A stretch of DNA of 35,058 nt from Streptomyces sp. JHA26 (GCF_002005565.1 NZ_BDJC01000069.1:1-35058), one strand, 5' to 3'; shown: positions 1-6,615, counted from the first letter of the stretch. Notes: generated by a model from the letters alone, not told the origin. Numbers and translations: made by a program.

Positions 1-2
1 CC

Positions 3-623
3 GCCGCTCCCCCGGCGCCGCCGGCCCCGCCCGCGCCCGGCACCGGGAAGGTCAACCTCGACAAGGGCCGGGTCAGCCTCCAGAAGAACCAGACCGTCTC
101 CCTGGTCAAGGGCGGCCGGCCGCTGCTGTCCCAGGTCAGGATGGGCCTCGGCTGGGAGCCCGCGTACCGCGGCAAGGACATCGACCTGGACGCCTCGGTC
201 ATCGCCTACGGCCCGCAGCGCAACCACATCGACAGCTGCTACTTCGGCAAGCTCCAGATCGTGGGCGGCGCGATCCGCCACTCCGGCGACAATCTGACCG
301 GCGAGGGCGGCGGGGACGACGAGGTGATCACCGTCGACCTCGGCCGGCTCCCCGCGGACGTCACCGGCCTGGTCTTCACGGTGAACTCCTTCTCCGGCCA
401 GAAGTTCACCGAGGTCGCCAAGGCCTACTGCCGCCTCCTCGACGGCACGACCGGCGAGGAACTGGTCCGCTTCGACCTCACCGGCGCCGAACCGCAGACC
501 GGCGTGATGATGGCGAAGCTGATCCGTCAGTTCTCCGGCGAGTGGGAGATGACCGCCATGGGCGACTTCATCAAGTCCCGCACGGTCCGGGGCATGGTGA
601 AGCCGGCGGCCCAGGCGCTGTAG
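3..623 (+). CDS. TerD-family protein, C-terminal part (5'-truncated by window edge)
   Basis: The reading frame is open from the window edge to the TAG at 621-623, so the gene begins upstream. The visible part starts with an Ala/Pro-rich linker of about 12 residues. A complete TerD-type domain follows: VNLDKGRVSLQKNQ, then MGLGWEP, then DIDLDASVIAY, and later the acidic GEGGGDDEVITVDL and the GLVFTVNSFSGQKF strand. In this family (tellurite/stress proteins TerD, TerZ and CABP) the acidic loops bind calcium, and the acidic stretches seen here fit that. The linker suggests a multidomain protein whose N-terminus lies outside the window. The exact stress role is not known from sequence. The family call is firm; the full length is unknown. 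Confidence 0.88.
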   Translation, partial: AAPPAPPAPPAPGTGKVNLDKGRVSLQKNQTVSLVKGGRPLLSQVRMGLGWEPAYRGKDIDLDASVIAYGPQRNHIDSCYFGKLQIVGGAIRHSGDNLTGEGGGDDEVITVDLGRLPADVTGLVFTVNSFSGQKFTEVAKAYCRLLDGTTGEELVRFDLTGAEPQTGVMMAKLIRQFSGEWEMTAMGDFIKSRTVRGMVKPAAQAL

Positions 624-668
624 GCGGACCGGGCACAGGGCCGTGCCTCCCCGGACCCCGGCGCGGCC
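624..668. terminator. short hairpin between convergent genes
   Basis: The 45 bp between the TerD gene and the convergent TetR gene contain GGCAC-AGGGCC-GTGCC (about 634-649), a 5-bp stem that could terminate either gene. It has no T-run, as is usual for Streptomyces terminators. Weak evidence only. Confidence 0.3.
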
Positions 669-1238
669 CTACGCCCGCAACCCGTCGACCACCAGGGAGA
701 GATACCGCCGCACGGACGTCCCGTCCTCCGGGCCGGCCATCTCGGACGCCGTCACCACGCCGTGCACCAGCCGCAGCACCTCGACGGGCTCGACGTCGCG
801 TCGCAGCGCGCCCTCGTCCTGCGCCGCCCGCACCAGCCGCGTCGCCGCCCCGCGCACGCAGTCGCCGCAGGCCGCGCCCACCGCGGCGTCGCCGCCGGTG
901 ACGGCCGTGCCCAGCAGTGCCTTCAGCGCGCTCATCTGGAGCATCCCGACGGCGAGTTCGCCGAGCCACGCCACCAGCGCCTCGCCGGCCGGCCGTCCGG
1001 CCGCGATCACGTCGGCACGGGCGGCGATCGCCTCGATCCGCTCCAGGTAGGCGGCCTCCAGCAACGCCTGCCGTGTCGGGAAGTGCCGGTACAGGGTGCC
1101 GACGCCGACCCCGGCACGCTTGGCGATGTCGTCCAGCGAGGCGCCCTCGCCGCGCTCGGCGAAGGCCGCGACGGCCACCGCGAGCAGCCGCTCACGATTG
1201 CGCCGGGCATCCGCCCGCATGGGCCTGACCTGCGCCAC
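669..1238 (-). CDS. TetR/AcrR-family transcriptional regulator
   Basis: A 189-residue protein. The N-terminal helix-turn-helix, about residues 11-58, shows the TetR pattern: RERLLAVAVAAFAERG, then ASLDDIAKRAGVGVGTLYRHF, then PTRQALLEA. The remainder is an all-helical ligand and dimerisation domain rich in Ala and Leu that does not reveal the ligand. The GTG start at 1238 is preceded by GGGAG seven bases upstream. An ATG six codons further in is the alternative. A TAGGCT -10-like hexamer lies at about 1274-1279. The gene is followed by the convergent TerD gene, and the TROVE gene upstream is on the same strand 95 bp away, so a target cannot be inferred from a divergent partner. Family call firm, regulon unknown. 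Confidence 0.9.
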   Translation of the reverse strand: MAQVRPMRADARRNRERLLAVAVAAFAERGEGASLDDIAKRAGVGVGTLYRHFPTRQALLEAAYLERIEAIAARADVIAAGRPAGEALVAWLGELAVGMLQMSALKALLGTAVTGGDAAVGAACGDCVRGAATRLVRAAQDEGALRRDVEPVEVLRLVHGVVTASEMAGPEDGTSVRRYLSLVVDGLRA

Positions 1239-1333
1239 CCCACTACTCCCTGCCCGCCGAGGACCTCCCCGGCAGCCTACCGCGCGGGGCCGGCGCGGCC
1301 CGGGTCGCTCCGGAGGTCCGGCCGTCCGGCGGC

Positions 1334-2923
1334 TCAGGCGGCCGCATCCCAGGGCCAGTCGGCGTCCCGGGCCGCCTCGAGCAGCGGCACCATCCGGAAG
1401 GCCGCGTCCGTCAGGCCCCCGAAGGTGTGCCGGTTCGCCCGGCCCGACGGACCGTGGCCCGCCCGGTACCCGGCGAGGTTCCAGGTGTAGACCGGCACGT
1501 CCGCCGGGACCTGCTCGGTCGGGTCACCGTGCCTGCTGTACGCGTACTGCTCGTCGGTGACGATCAGCACCCGGTCGTGCCGCTTGCAGTGGCGCCGTAC
1601 CGCCTCGGTGGTGTCGGTGCCGCCGAGGTCGCCGAAGCGGTCCAGCACCTTCAGCACCGACTCGCCCTTGCGGTACCTCACGCGGTTGCTCGACGAACCG
1701 AACTCCACCAGGTCGGCGTGGGCCGCCCGCAGTGCCAGCGCCGTGCCGAAGACCGCCGCCGCGTCGGCCCGGGTCAGCTCGGAGCGGTCCGACATCCGCG
1801 AGTGGAACATCGAGCCCGACCGGTCCACGAGGACCAGCGTCCGGCCTCCCAGCGCGGGCACGTTGGCCAGCGAGTGGCCGAGCGCCTGCTCCAGCGGGTA
1901 CGACCAGCGCAGCGACGGTGCGTGCCGGTACGCGGCGAGGTAGCGGAAGGGGAACTGCCGCGAGCGCGCCACCTCGTCCGGGTCGCTGATCCGGGCGGCG
2001 ACCTGAGCCGCGACCTCGTCCGAGACGCCGGCCTCGTCGAAGTTGCGCAGGTTGCGCGTCAGCGCCATCGCTCCCATGGACGGGATGACCGCTTCCCAGG
2101 CGGCCTTGTCCATGGGGCCCTGGAGCCAGCCGGCCAGCATCTCCCACGTGATGCCCGCCGCCGCGAGCCGCTCGGCACCGTCGGGTGCGGTGACGACCGC
2201 GCGCCGCCGCTCGACGAGCAGCGCCATCAGCTCGCGGTGGGCGGTCAGGACGCGGTTCGACGCGGGCGGCACCGCGGTGTCGGGGTTGTGCCGGCGGTCC
2301 AGCGCGTACTGGAACAGCTCGCCCTGCCACGGCTTGTCCGGGTCCGGCGCCGCGTGCACCAGGTTGAGGATGTCGCCGAAGCGGTACCCCTTGGACGCGG
2401 TGTCGTACTTCAGCAGCGACTTGCCGTGGTAGAGCCGCCGCACGGCGTCGGCGATCCCCCGCTTGACCGGCTTGGGCACGGCGCGGCCGTAGGTGGCCGT
2501 CCAGTAGGCGAGCAGCTCGCCGGGCTCGTCGGGACGCCGCAGGACGGAGGCGACGACCTGCCGGTTCGACGGTCCGTCGATGGCGCCGGCGTCGAGCCGC
2601 GCCTTGACGTACTCGGCGGCACCGACGATCGACGCGGTGCGCAGGTTGCCTTCACCGCGCAGCCAGCCGAGCAGGCCGGCCGTCCAGGACGGGTCGCGGA
2701 GGGCGAGTTCGCGCACGAGCGCGGCGAACCGGTCGTCGCGGTCGGCGCCGGACTCGTAGAAGGTCTGCTGCGACACGAAGTTGCCGACCGCGAGCAGGAA
2801 GAGTTCGGAGCGCGGGTCGCGCTCGTGGCCCCGGCCGCCCTGATGGGTGGTGAGGACGCGGCCCGTCGACGTCACGCGCGAGGTGGGCTGCGCCTTCGCG
2901 GCCTTGGTGTTGAAGCGCGCCAT
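1334..2923 (-). CDS. Ro60 ortholog (TROVE domain plus vWA-like MIDAS domain)
   Basis: A 529-residue ring-type Ro protein. The TROVE/HEAT-like part covers roughly residues 15-350 and includes ELFLLAVGNFVSQQTFYES, then RFGDILNLVH. The C-terminal von Willebrand A-like domain has a complete MIDAS: DRSGS at 367-371, the Thr in GGTDT (434-438), and the Asp of VTDEQ at 457. Ro60 proteins bind Y RNAs and misfolded RNAs; in bacteria they cooperate with exoribonucleases such as PNPase. I chose the ATG at 2923 because GGGGG lies 7-12 bases upstream and residue similarity begins here. An in-frame ATG at 3010 lies inside the upstream structured RNA and is unlikely. Three Y-like RNAs lie directly upstream on the same strand, which strongly supports the Ro function. 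Confidence 0.93.
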   Translation of the reverse strand: MARFNTKAAKAQPTSRVTSTGRVLTTHQGGRGHERDPRSELFLLAVGNFVSQQTFYESGADRDDRFAALVRELALRDPSWTAGLLGWLRGEGNLRTASIVGAAEYVKARLDAGAIDGPSNRQVVASVLRRPDEPGELLAYWTATYGRAVPKPVKRGIADAVRRLYHGKSLLKYDTASKGYRFGDILNLVHAAPDPDKPWQGELFQYALDRRHNPDTAVPPASNRVLTAHRELMALLVERRRAVVTAPDGAERLAAAGITWEMLAGWLQGPMDKAAWEAVIPSMGAMALTRNLRNFDEAGVSDEVAAQVAARISDPDEVARSRQFPFRYLAAYRHAPSLRWSYPLEQALGHSLANVPALGGRTLVLVDRSGSMFHSRMSDRSELTRADAAAVFGTALALRAAHADLVEFGSSSNRVRYRKGESVLKVLDRFGDLGGTDTTEAVRRHCKRHDRVLIVTDEQYAYSRHGDPTEQVPADVPVYTWNLAGYRAGHGPSGRANRHTFGGLTDAAFRMVPLLEAARDADWPWDAAA

Positions 2924-2926
2924 GGT

Positions 2927-2942
2927 GAATTCCCCCGAATTC
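2927..2942 (-). promoter_or_regulatory. hairpin that could hide the Ro60 ribosome binding site
   Basis: On the minus strand two GAATTC hexamers flank GGGG, so GAATTC-GGGG-GAATTC can fold into a 6-bp stem with the Shine-Dalgarno G-run in its loop, ending 3 nt before the ATG at 2923. The pairing is seen; a regulatory effect is inference. Confidence 0.35.
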
Positions 2943-2977
2943 CAGGATGCTTTCGGAGGGAGACGCAGCAGGAGGAG

Positions 2978-3118
2978 GGTGCCCGAGGTCGAAATCGGCG
3001 ACGGGAACATTTCGAATGCTCTACCCGATTGAGCTACACCGACCCGAAGTCGATGACGGGATTCGAACCCGCAACCGTCCGATCAAAGGAAGTATCCGCT
3101 GCCTGCGCACCGGGCACC
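2978..3118 (-). ncRNA. Y-like RNA 3, with circularly permuted tRNA-like module
   Basis: The terminal stem is GGTGCCCG (3111-3118) with CGGGCACC (2978-2985). It is followed by a 5' strand GTGCGCA, an inner stem GGC-A-GCGG pairing with CCGU-C-GCC, and an ATACTTCC box. The tRNA-like part then reads in permuted order: anticodon-stem 3' strand TCGGA, 5-nt variable loop CGGTT, T-arm GCGGG-TTCGAAT-CCCGT (3056-3072), acceptor stem CATCGAC/GTCGGTG closed by a UUCGG loop (3037-3055), U8-A9, D-arm GCTC-N9-GAGC (3018-3034), A26, and anticodon-stem 5' strand TTCGA. An outer stem may extend it: CGCAGCAG (3126-3133) pairs with CTGCTGCG (2964-2971), and GGAG pairs with CTCC. The Ro60 start lies 55 nt downstream. 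The fold is read by eye; the Y RNA identity rests on architecture and neighbourhood. Confidence 0.82.
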
Positions 3119-3133
3119 GCTCCGACTGCTGCG

Positions 3134-3208
3134 CCTCCCGAGATCAGGTGGGCAGCGGCATGGGATTCTTTTTGCAGAAGAAGTAGCCGCGGCCCGCGCA
3201 CCGGGAGG
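3134..3208 (-). ncRNA. Y-like RNA 2, short form without tRNA module
   Basis: A 75-nt element between the two longer ones. The terminal stem is CCTCCCG (3202-3208) with CGGGAGG (3134-3140). The same 5' internal-loop start GTGCGC follows, then an inner stem GGGC-C-GCGGC pairing with GCCGC-T-GCCC, and the shared TACTTC box. Where its neighbours carry the tRNA-like module, this one has only a small AT-rich hairpin (TTCTT with AAGAA around 3163-3178). The 3' internal loop ACCTGATCT ends in GATCT, like GAACT in RNA 1 and GACCT in RNA 3. The stems differ in sequence but keep pairing, which supports a conserved structure. It could be processed from a common transcript with RNAs 1 and 3, since only 17 and 15 nt separate them. 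Confidence 0.68.
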
Positions 3209-3225
3209 TGCGTGAAGTCATGTGT

Positions 3226-3361
3226 GTCCAGAGTTCGGGTCGGCGGAACCGACAAGGTGCTCCAGCCCCTGAGCTACACCGGCGCGTTGTGCCGGAGACG
3301 GGACTCGAACCCGTGACCGCCCCATGATGAGTGGAAGTAGGTCCTGCCTTCGCACCTGGAC
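3226..3361 (-). ncRNA. Y-like RNA 1, with circularly permuted tRNA-like module
   Basis: The terminal stem is GTCCAG (3356-3361) with CTGGAC (3226-3231). Then come GTGCGAA, the inner stem GGC-A-GGACC with GGTTC-C-GCC, and the CCTACTTCC box. The tRNA-like part reads: anticodon-stem 3' strand ATGGGG (3320-3325), 5-nt variable loop CGGTC, T-arm ACGGG-TTCGAGT-CCCGT (3298-3314), acceptor strands CTCCGGC and GCCGGTG joined by a 7-nt loop (3277-3297), U8-A9, D-arm GCTC-N8-GAGC with GG in the loop (3259-3274), A26, and anticodon-stem 5' strand CCTTGT (3252-3257). The acceptor end is closed, so no CCA end or aminoacylation is possible and this is not a normal tRNA gene. A -10-like TAGAGT ends 7 nt upstream of G3361. 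Confidence 0.83.
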
Positions 3362-3368
3362 GTTCATC

Positions 3369-3374
3369 ACTCTA
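3369..3374 (-). promoter_or_regulatory. candidate -10 element for the Y-like RNA array
   Basis: The minus strand reads TAGAGT, matching the TAnnnT pattern of HrdB-type -10 boxes, followed by 7 nt and then the first base of the terminal stem of RNA 1 (3361). No convincing -35 box is visible at 17-18 bp. Spacing is the main support. Confidence 0.45.
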
Positions 3375-3403
3375 AAGGGGTGGTCACGGGTCGGGCGAGC
3401 GAA

Positions 3404-4867
3404 TTAATGGCCGCGCTTCTGCCGCTTCCACGGCCCCGTGATCGCCAGCATGATGCCGGGCGTCTGGATGTTGGCGTACAGGGTGCGGCCGTCGGGCGAG
3501 AAGGTGACGCCGGTGAACTCGCTGTACTCGGGCTCCTCCTCGGTCCCGATGTTCAGCTCGTTGCGGGCGATGGGGTAGGTGCGGCCGCTGTCGGTGGCGC
3601 CGAACAGGTGCTGCACGCCTTCGCCGTCCTCGGCGATGACGAGGCCGCCGTAGGGCGAGACGGTGATGTTGTCGGGGCCGTCGAAGGCACCGTCGGCGGA
3701 GGGGTCGGGGTTGACGCCGAGGAGGACCTTCAGGGTGAGGGTGCGGCGCTTGGGGTCGTAGAACCAGACCTGGCCGTCGTGCTGCCGGGGGCTCTCGTCA
3801 CGGGCGAAGGAGGAGACGACGTAGGCGCCGCCGTCGGCCCACCACATGCCCTCCAGCTTGCGGGCGCGGGTGACCTGGCCGTCGGTGAACTGCTTGCGCA
3901 CGGAGGTGGTCTTCGCGTCCCGGTCGGGGACCTCGACCCAGTCGACGCCGTAGACGGTGCCGGTCCTCGTGGCGCGGGAGAGGTCGTCGACGAACGTGCC
4001 GCCGGAGTCGAAGCACTTGAACGCCTCGAGGACGCCGGCGTCGTCGGCGAGGGTGCGCAGCCGGCCCCGGCCGTGCCGGAAGCCCTCCGGCGGGGTCCAG
4101 CGGTAGAACAGGCCGTTGGGGCCGGAGGCGTCCTCGGTGAGGTACGCGTGCCCGCGCTTGGGGTCGATGACGACGGCTTCGTGGGCGTAGCGGCCGAGCG
4201 CCTTGATCGGCTTGGGGTTCCGGTTGGCGCGGCGGTCCTCGGGGTCGACCTCGAAGACGTAGCCGTGGTCCTTGGTCATGCCGTTCCGGCCGGCCTTGTC
4301 CTCGGTCTCCTCGCAGGTCAGCCAGGTGCCCCACGGGGTGCTGCCGCCCGCGCAGTTGGTGGCGGTGCCGGCGATGCCGACCCACTCGGCGACGTGGCCG
4401 CCGCGGCGGACCTCGACGACCGTGCAGCCGCCGGCGGCCGCCGGGTCGTAGACGAGGCCCTCGGTGAGCGGCACGGGGTGCGGCCAGTTGGCGCGGGGGC
4501 CGGCGAGTTCGTGGTTGTTGACCAGGAGGGTGGTGCCGCGCGGTCCCTCGAAGGTGGCGGTGCCGTCGTGGTTGGAGGGGGTGTACTCGCCCGTCTCCAG
4601 CTTGGTCCGGCCGCTGTAGGTGACGATCTCGTAGCGGAAGCCGGCGGGCAGGGCGAGGATGCCGTCCAGGTCGGGGACCAGCGGACCGTAGCCGACGCCG
4701 CCGTGGTCATGACCATGGCCGTGGCCGTGCTCGTGACCCGCGCTCTCGGTGTCGGTGGACGCGAGGGCCTGCGGGGCGGTGGCGAGGGCGCCGACACTGC
4801 CCGCCAGCACGACTCCGGCACCGGTGAGTGCGGATCTGCTGGCGAAGTCCCTGCGGGTGAGCGACAT
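3404..4867 (-). CDS. phoX: PhoX-type (DUF839) secreted alkaline phosphatase, Tat-exported
   Basis: A 487-residue protein. The N-terminus LTRRDFASRS followed by a hydrophobic stretch and ALA-S near residue 36 is a twin-arginine signal peptide, so export is in folded, metal-loaded form. A His-rich segment (residues 45-56) follows. The mature part has DUF839/PhoX hallmarks: LPAGFRYEIVTYSG, SNHDGTATF, LLVNNHE, GTWLTCEETE, GYVFEVDP and GRYAHEAVVIDP. Family members hydrolyse phosphate mono- or diesters with Ca/Fe cofactors. The start at ATG 4867 has GGAGA five bases upstream and begins exactly at the Tat motif. Two 11-nt-spaced GTTCA repeats upstream suggest PhoP control. The stop lies only 43 bp before Y-like RNA 1, so read-through into that array is possible. 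Family call good; enzymatic specificity inferred. Confidence 0.83.
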   Translation of the reverse strand: MSLTRRDFASRSALTGAGVVLAGSVGALATAPQALASTDTESAGHEHGHGHGHDHGGVGYGPLVPDLDGILALPAGFRYEIVTYSGRTKLETGEYTPSNHDGTATFEGPRGTTLLVNNHELAGPRANWPHPVPLTEGLVYDPAAAGGCTVVEVRRGGHVAEWVGIAGTATNCAGGSTPWGTWLTCEETEDKAGRNGMTKDHGYVFEVDPEDRRANRNPKPIKALGRYAHEAVVIDPKRGHAYLTEDASGPNGLFYRWTPPEGFRHGRGRLRTLADDAGVLEAFKCFDSGGTFVDDLSRATRTGTVYGVDWVEVPDRDAKTTSVRKQFTDGQVTRARKLEGMWWADGGAYVVSSFARDESPRQHDGQVWFYDPKRRTLTLKVLLGVNPDPSADGAFDGPDNITVSPYGGLVIAEDGEGVQHLFGATDSGRTYPIARNELNIGTEEEPEYSEFTGVTFSPDGRTLYANIQTPGIMLAITGPWKRQKRGH

Positions 4868-4935
4868 GGTGTCTCCTGTGACGATGAGCGTGCCGTGGAG
4901 GGTGGCGGACCTCGGTTCGGCGTCACGTTGTCGCC

Positions 4936-4968
4936 CACGTCTGAACAACACCTGAACTGCACGCGACC
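4936..4968 (-). promoter_or_regulatory. PHO-box-like direct repeats upstream of phoX
   Basis: The minus strand carries GTTCAGGTGTT directly followed by GTTCAGACGTG. These are two GTTCA cores exactly 11 nt apart (complements at 4942-4946 and 4953-4957), preceded by a weaker third unit GGTCGCGTGCA. Streptomyces PhoP binds 11-nt direct repeats with a GTTCA core. The site is about 75 bp upstream of the phoX start. Confidence 0.62.
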
Positions 4969-4991
4969 GCCCCCTGCCCACTTGCGTGAAT

Positions 4992-5041
4992 CCGCCCCAG
5001 GGGCGGCACGGGTGGGCGCCGAGGGCGCCCCCTCCGAGGGG
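4992..5041 (-). terminator. cluster of GC-rich hairpins downstream of the 475-residue gene
   Basis: Three adjacent perfect inverted repeats: CCGCCCC-A-GGGGCGG (4992-5006), GGGCGCC-GAG-GGCGCCC (5014-5030) and CCCCTC-C-GAGGGG (5029-5041, sharing two bases with the second). They lie 90-140 bp beyond the stop of the upstream minus-strand gene and before the phoX promoter, a fitting place for a terminator. Confidence 0.5.
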
Positions 5042-5129
5042 AGACACCCCGTGGGCGCCGGGCCGCGTCACCCGCCCCGGCCGGTCGCGACGCCGGGTCC
5101 GCCGCGGCCCGCCCGGGCCGGAGCCCCGC

Positions 5130-6557
5130 TCAACCCCCCTGCTGGGACCTCGCCTTGAACGCCGCCTTACGCGCCTCCTTGGCCACCTTCTTGTCGGGGT
5201 GCAGCCGCCCCATCGCCTCCAGCACGTCCGCCGTCGCCGGGTGTTCGACACGCCACGCGGTGTCGAAGAACCCGCTGTGCTGCCTGGCCAGCCCCTGCAC
5301 GAGGGCCCGCAGTTCCTCGGAGTTGCCCTCGGCGGCGAGCTGCGCGGCCACCGTGTCGATGGTCAGCCAGAAGACCATCTCCTGCGGCGGCGCCGGCACG
5401 TCGCGGGCCCCGTGCTCGGTCAGCCAGACCCGGGCCAGGCCCCCGAGCTCCGCGTCGCCGAGGACCTCCCGCAGCGCGGGCTCGGCCCCGGCGCCGACCA
5501 GGGACAGCGCCTGCTGGCAGCGCAGCCGGCGCAGGGGCGCGCCGGGGTCCGAGCCGCGGGCCGCGGCCAGCAGTTCGCGCGCCGCGGCGAGCGGTTCGCG
5601 GCGGGCCAGCCACAGCTCGGTCTCGGCGTGGGCCGACGCCGGCGGGAAGGACGCCGTGCCGTCCAGGAGCGCGTCGGCGCCCTTGTCGGCGAGGTCGCCG
5701 ACGACGGGCACCTCGAAGCCGGCCTCCAGCAGCCGGGTGCGCAGTCCGTACAGTCCGAGCGGGGTGAGCCGGACCATGCCGTAGCGGGCGACGTCGGTCT
5801 CGTCGACGGGCGCCGCGGGCTCCTCGTCCGCGTCGGTCATCAGGGCCTCGTCCACCGGCCGGTACGTGACGAGGCCGATGGGCTCCAGCAGCCGGAACTG
5901 GTCGTCCAGCCGCATCATCGCGTCCGAGACCTGCTCCAGCACGTCGTTGGTGGGCTCGGTCATGTCGCCGGGGACGATGACGGACGCGGCCAGCGCGGGC
6001 AGCGGCACCGCGGTGTCGTCGGGCCCCTCCTCGCCGACGGTGAGCAGGTAGAGGTTGCCGAGCACGCCGTCGAGGAGCTCGGCCTCGGACTCCGGGTCCC
6101 AGCCGAGGGACGACAGGTCGACCTCGCCGCCCTCGGCCATCGCGTCGACCAGGTCGTCCAGGTCGGGCACGCTCGCGTCGGCGAGCACGGTCTCCAGCGC
6201 GGTGAGCCACACGCCGAGCACGTCCTGCGGGGAGCCGCCGGTGAGCAGGGCGAGGTCCTCGCCCGTCGTGACGGTGCCCTCCTCCTCGTCGGTGATCTCC
6301 ACCAGCCCGGTGTCCACCGCGATCCGCCACGCCTCGCTCGCGTACGCGGCGGCGTCGTCCCCGGTCAGCCCGAGCAGCTCGGCGGCCGCCGGCAGCTGTT
6401 CCTCGACGAGTCCGCCCCCGGCGTCGACGCGGGTGTCCGGCCCGGCCCAGCGGGCGAGCCGGGCGGCCCGGGAGAGCACCGGCGTGGACAGCGCGTCGCG
6501 GGCCAGCTCCGCTTCGGGTCGCAGCCGTGCGGGCGGCAGGGTGGAGCTGTCTGACAT
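5130..6557 (-). CDS. conserved hypothetical protein, unknown function
   Basis: A 475-residue, very acidic protein (long stretches such as TDEEEGTVTTGED and TDADEEPAAPVDETD) with no signal peptide, membrane segment or motif I recognise. The first two thirds look globular and mostly helical. The last third is rich in Ala/Leu/Arg helices resembling HEAT-like repeats. The C-terminus is basic (HPDKKVAKEARKAAFKARS), in strong contrast to the acidic body, and may contact nucleic acid or a partner. The ATG start has AGGAG nine bases upstream. The 278 bp before it, shared with the divergent nuclease gene, hold two identical palindromes that may be an operator. I cannot assign a function; a cytoplasmic protein is likely. 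Confidence 0.8.
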   Translation of the reverse strand: MSDSSTLPPARLRPEAELARDALSTPVLSRAARLARWAGPDTRVDAGGGLVEEQLPAAAELLGLTGDDAAAYASEAWRIAVDTGLVEITDEEEGTVTTGEDLALLTGGSPQDVLGVWLTALETVLADASVPDLDDLVDAMAEGGEVDLSSLGWDPESEAELLDGVLGNLYLLTVGEEGPDDTAVPLPALAASVIVPGDMTEPTNDVLEQVSDAMMRLDDQFRLLEPIGLVTYRPVDEALMTDADEEPAAPVDETDVARYGMVRLTPLGLYGLRTRLLEAGFEVPVVGDLADKGADALLDGTASFPPASAHAETELWLARREPLAAARELLAAARGSDPGAPLRRLRCQQALSLVGAGAEPALREVLGDAELGGLARVWLTEHGARDVPAPPQEMVFWLTIDTVAAQLAAEGNSEELRALVQGLARQHSGFFDTAWRVEHPATADVLEAMGRLHPDKKVAKEARKAAFKARSQQGG

Positions 6558-6585
6558 CGGCTGTTTCTCCTCGCGCGCCTCGACC

Positions 6586-6615
6586 GCCGTACGGCCGTCC
6601 TTGCTGCCGTACGGC
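6586..6615. promoter_or_regulatory. two identical 10-bp palindromes, 20 bp apart
   Basis: GCCGTACGGC occurs at 6586-6595 and again at 6606-6615. Centre-to-centre distance is 20 bp, about two helical turns, so a dimeric regulator could bind both on one face. A TAGGCT -10-like hexamer for the minus-strand gene lies just upstream (6626-6631). The regulator is unknown. Confidence 0.4.

Noticed and set aside
2927..2942. Two EcoRI sites as a cloning or vector scar
   Set aside because: Flanking sequence continues naturally into gene and RNA, and the pair forms a sensible hairpin over the ribosome binding site.
2924..3010. Upstream ATG extension of the Ro60 gene
   Set aside because: It lies within the stem of Y-like RNA 3, lacks a ribosome binding site and adds residues unlike Ro proteins. 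ATG 2923 has a clear G-run upstream.
3018..3314. Two ordinary tRNA genes (GGTTCGAATCC- and GCTCA-type motifs)
   Set aside because: T-arm precedes the D-arm on the same strand, the acceptor strands are joined by a loop, and no anticodon loop or 3' end fits. They are permuted mimics within longer RNAs.
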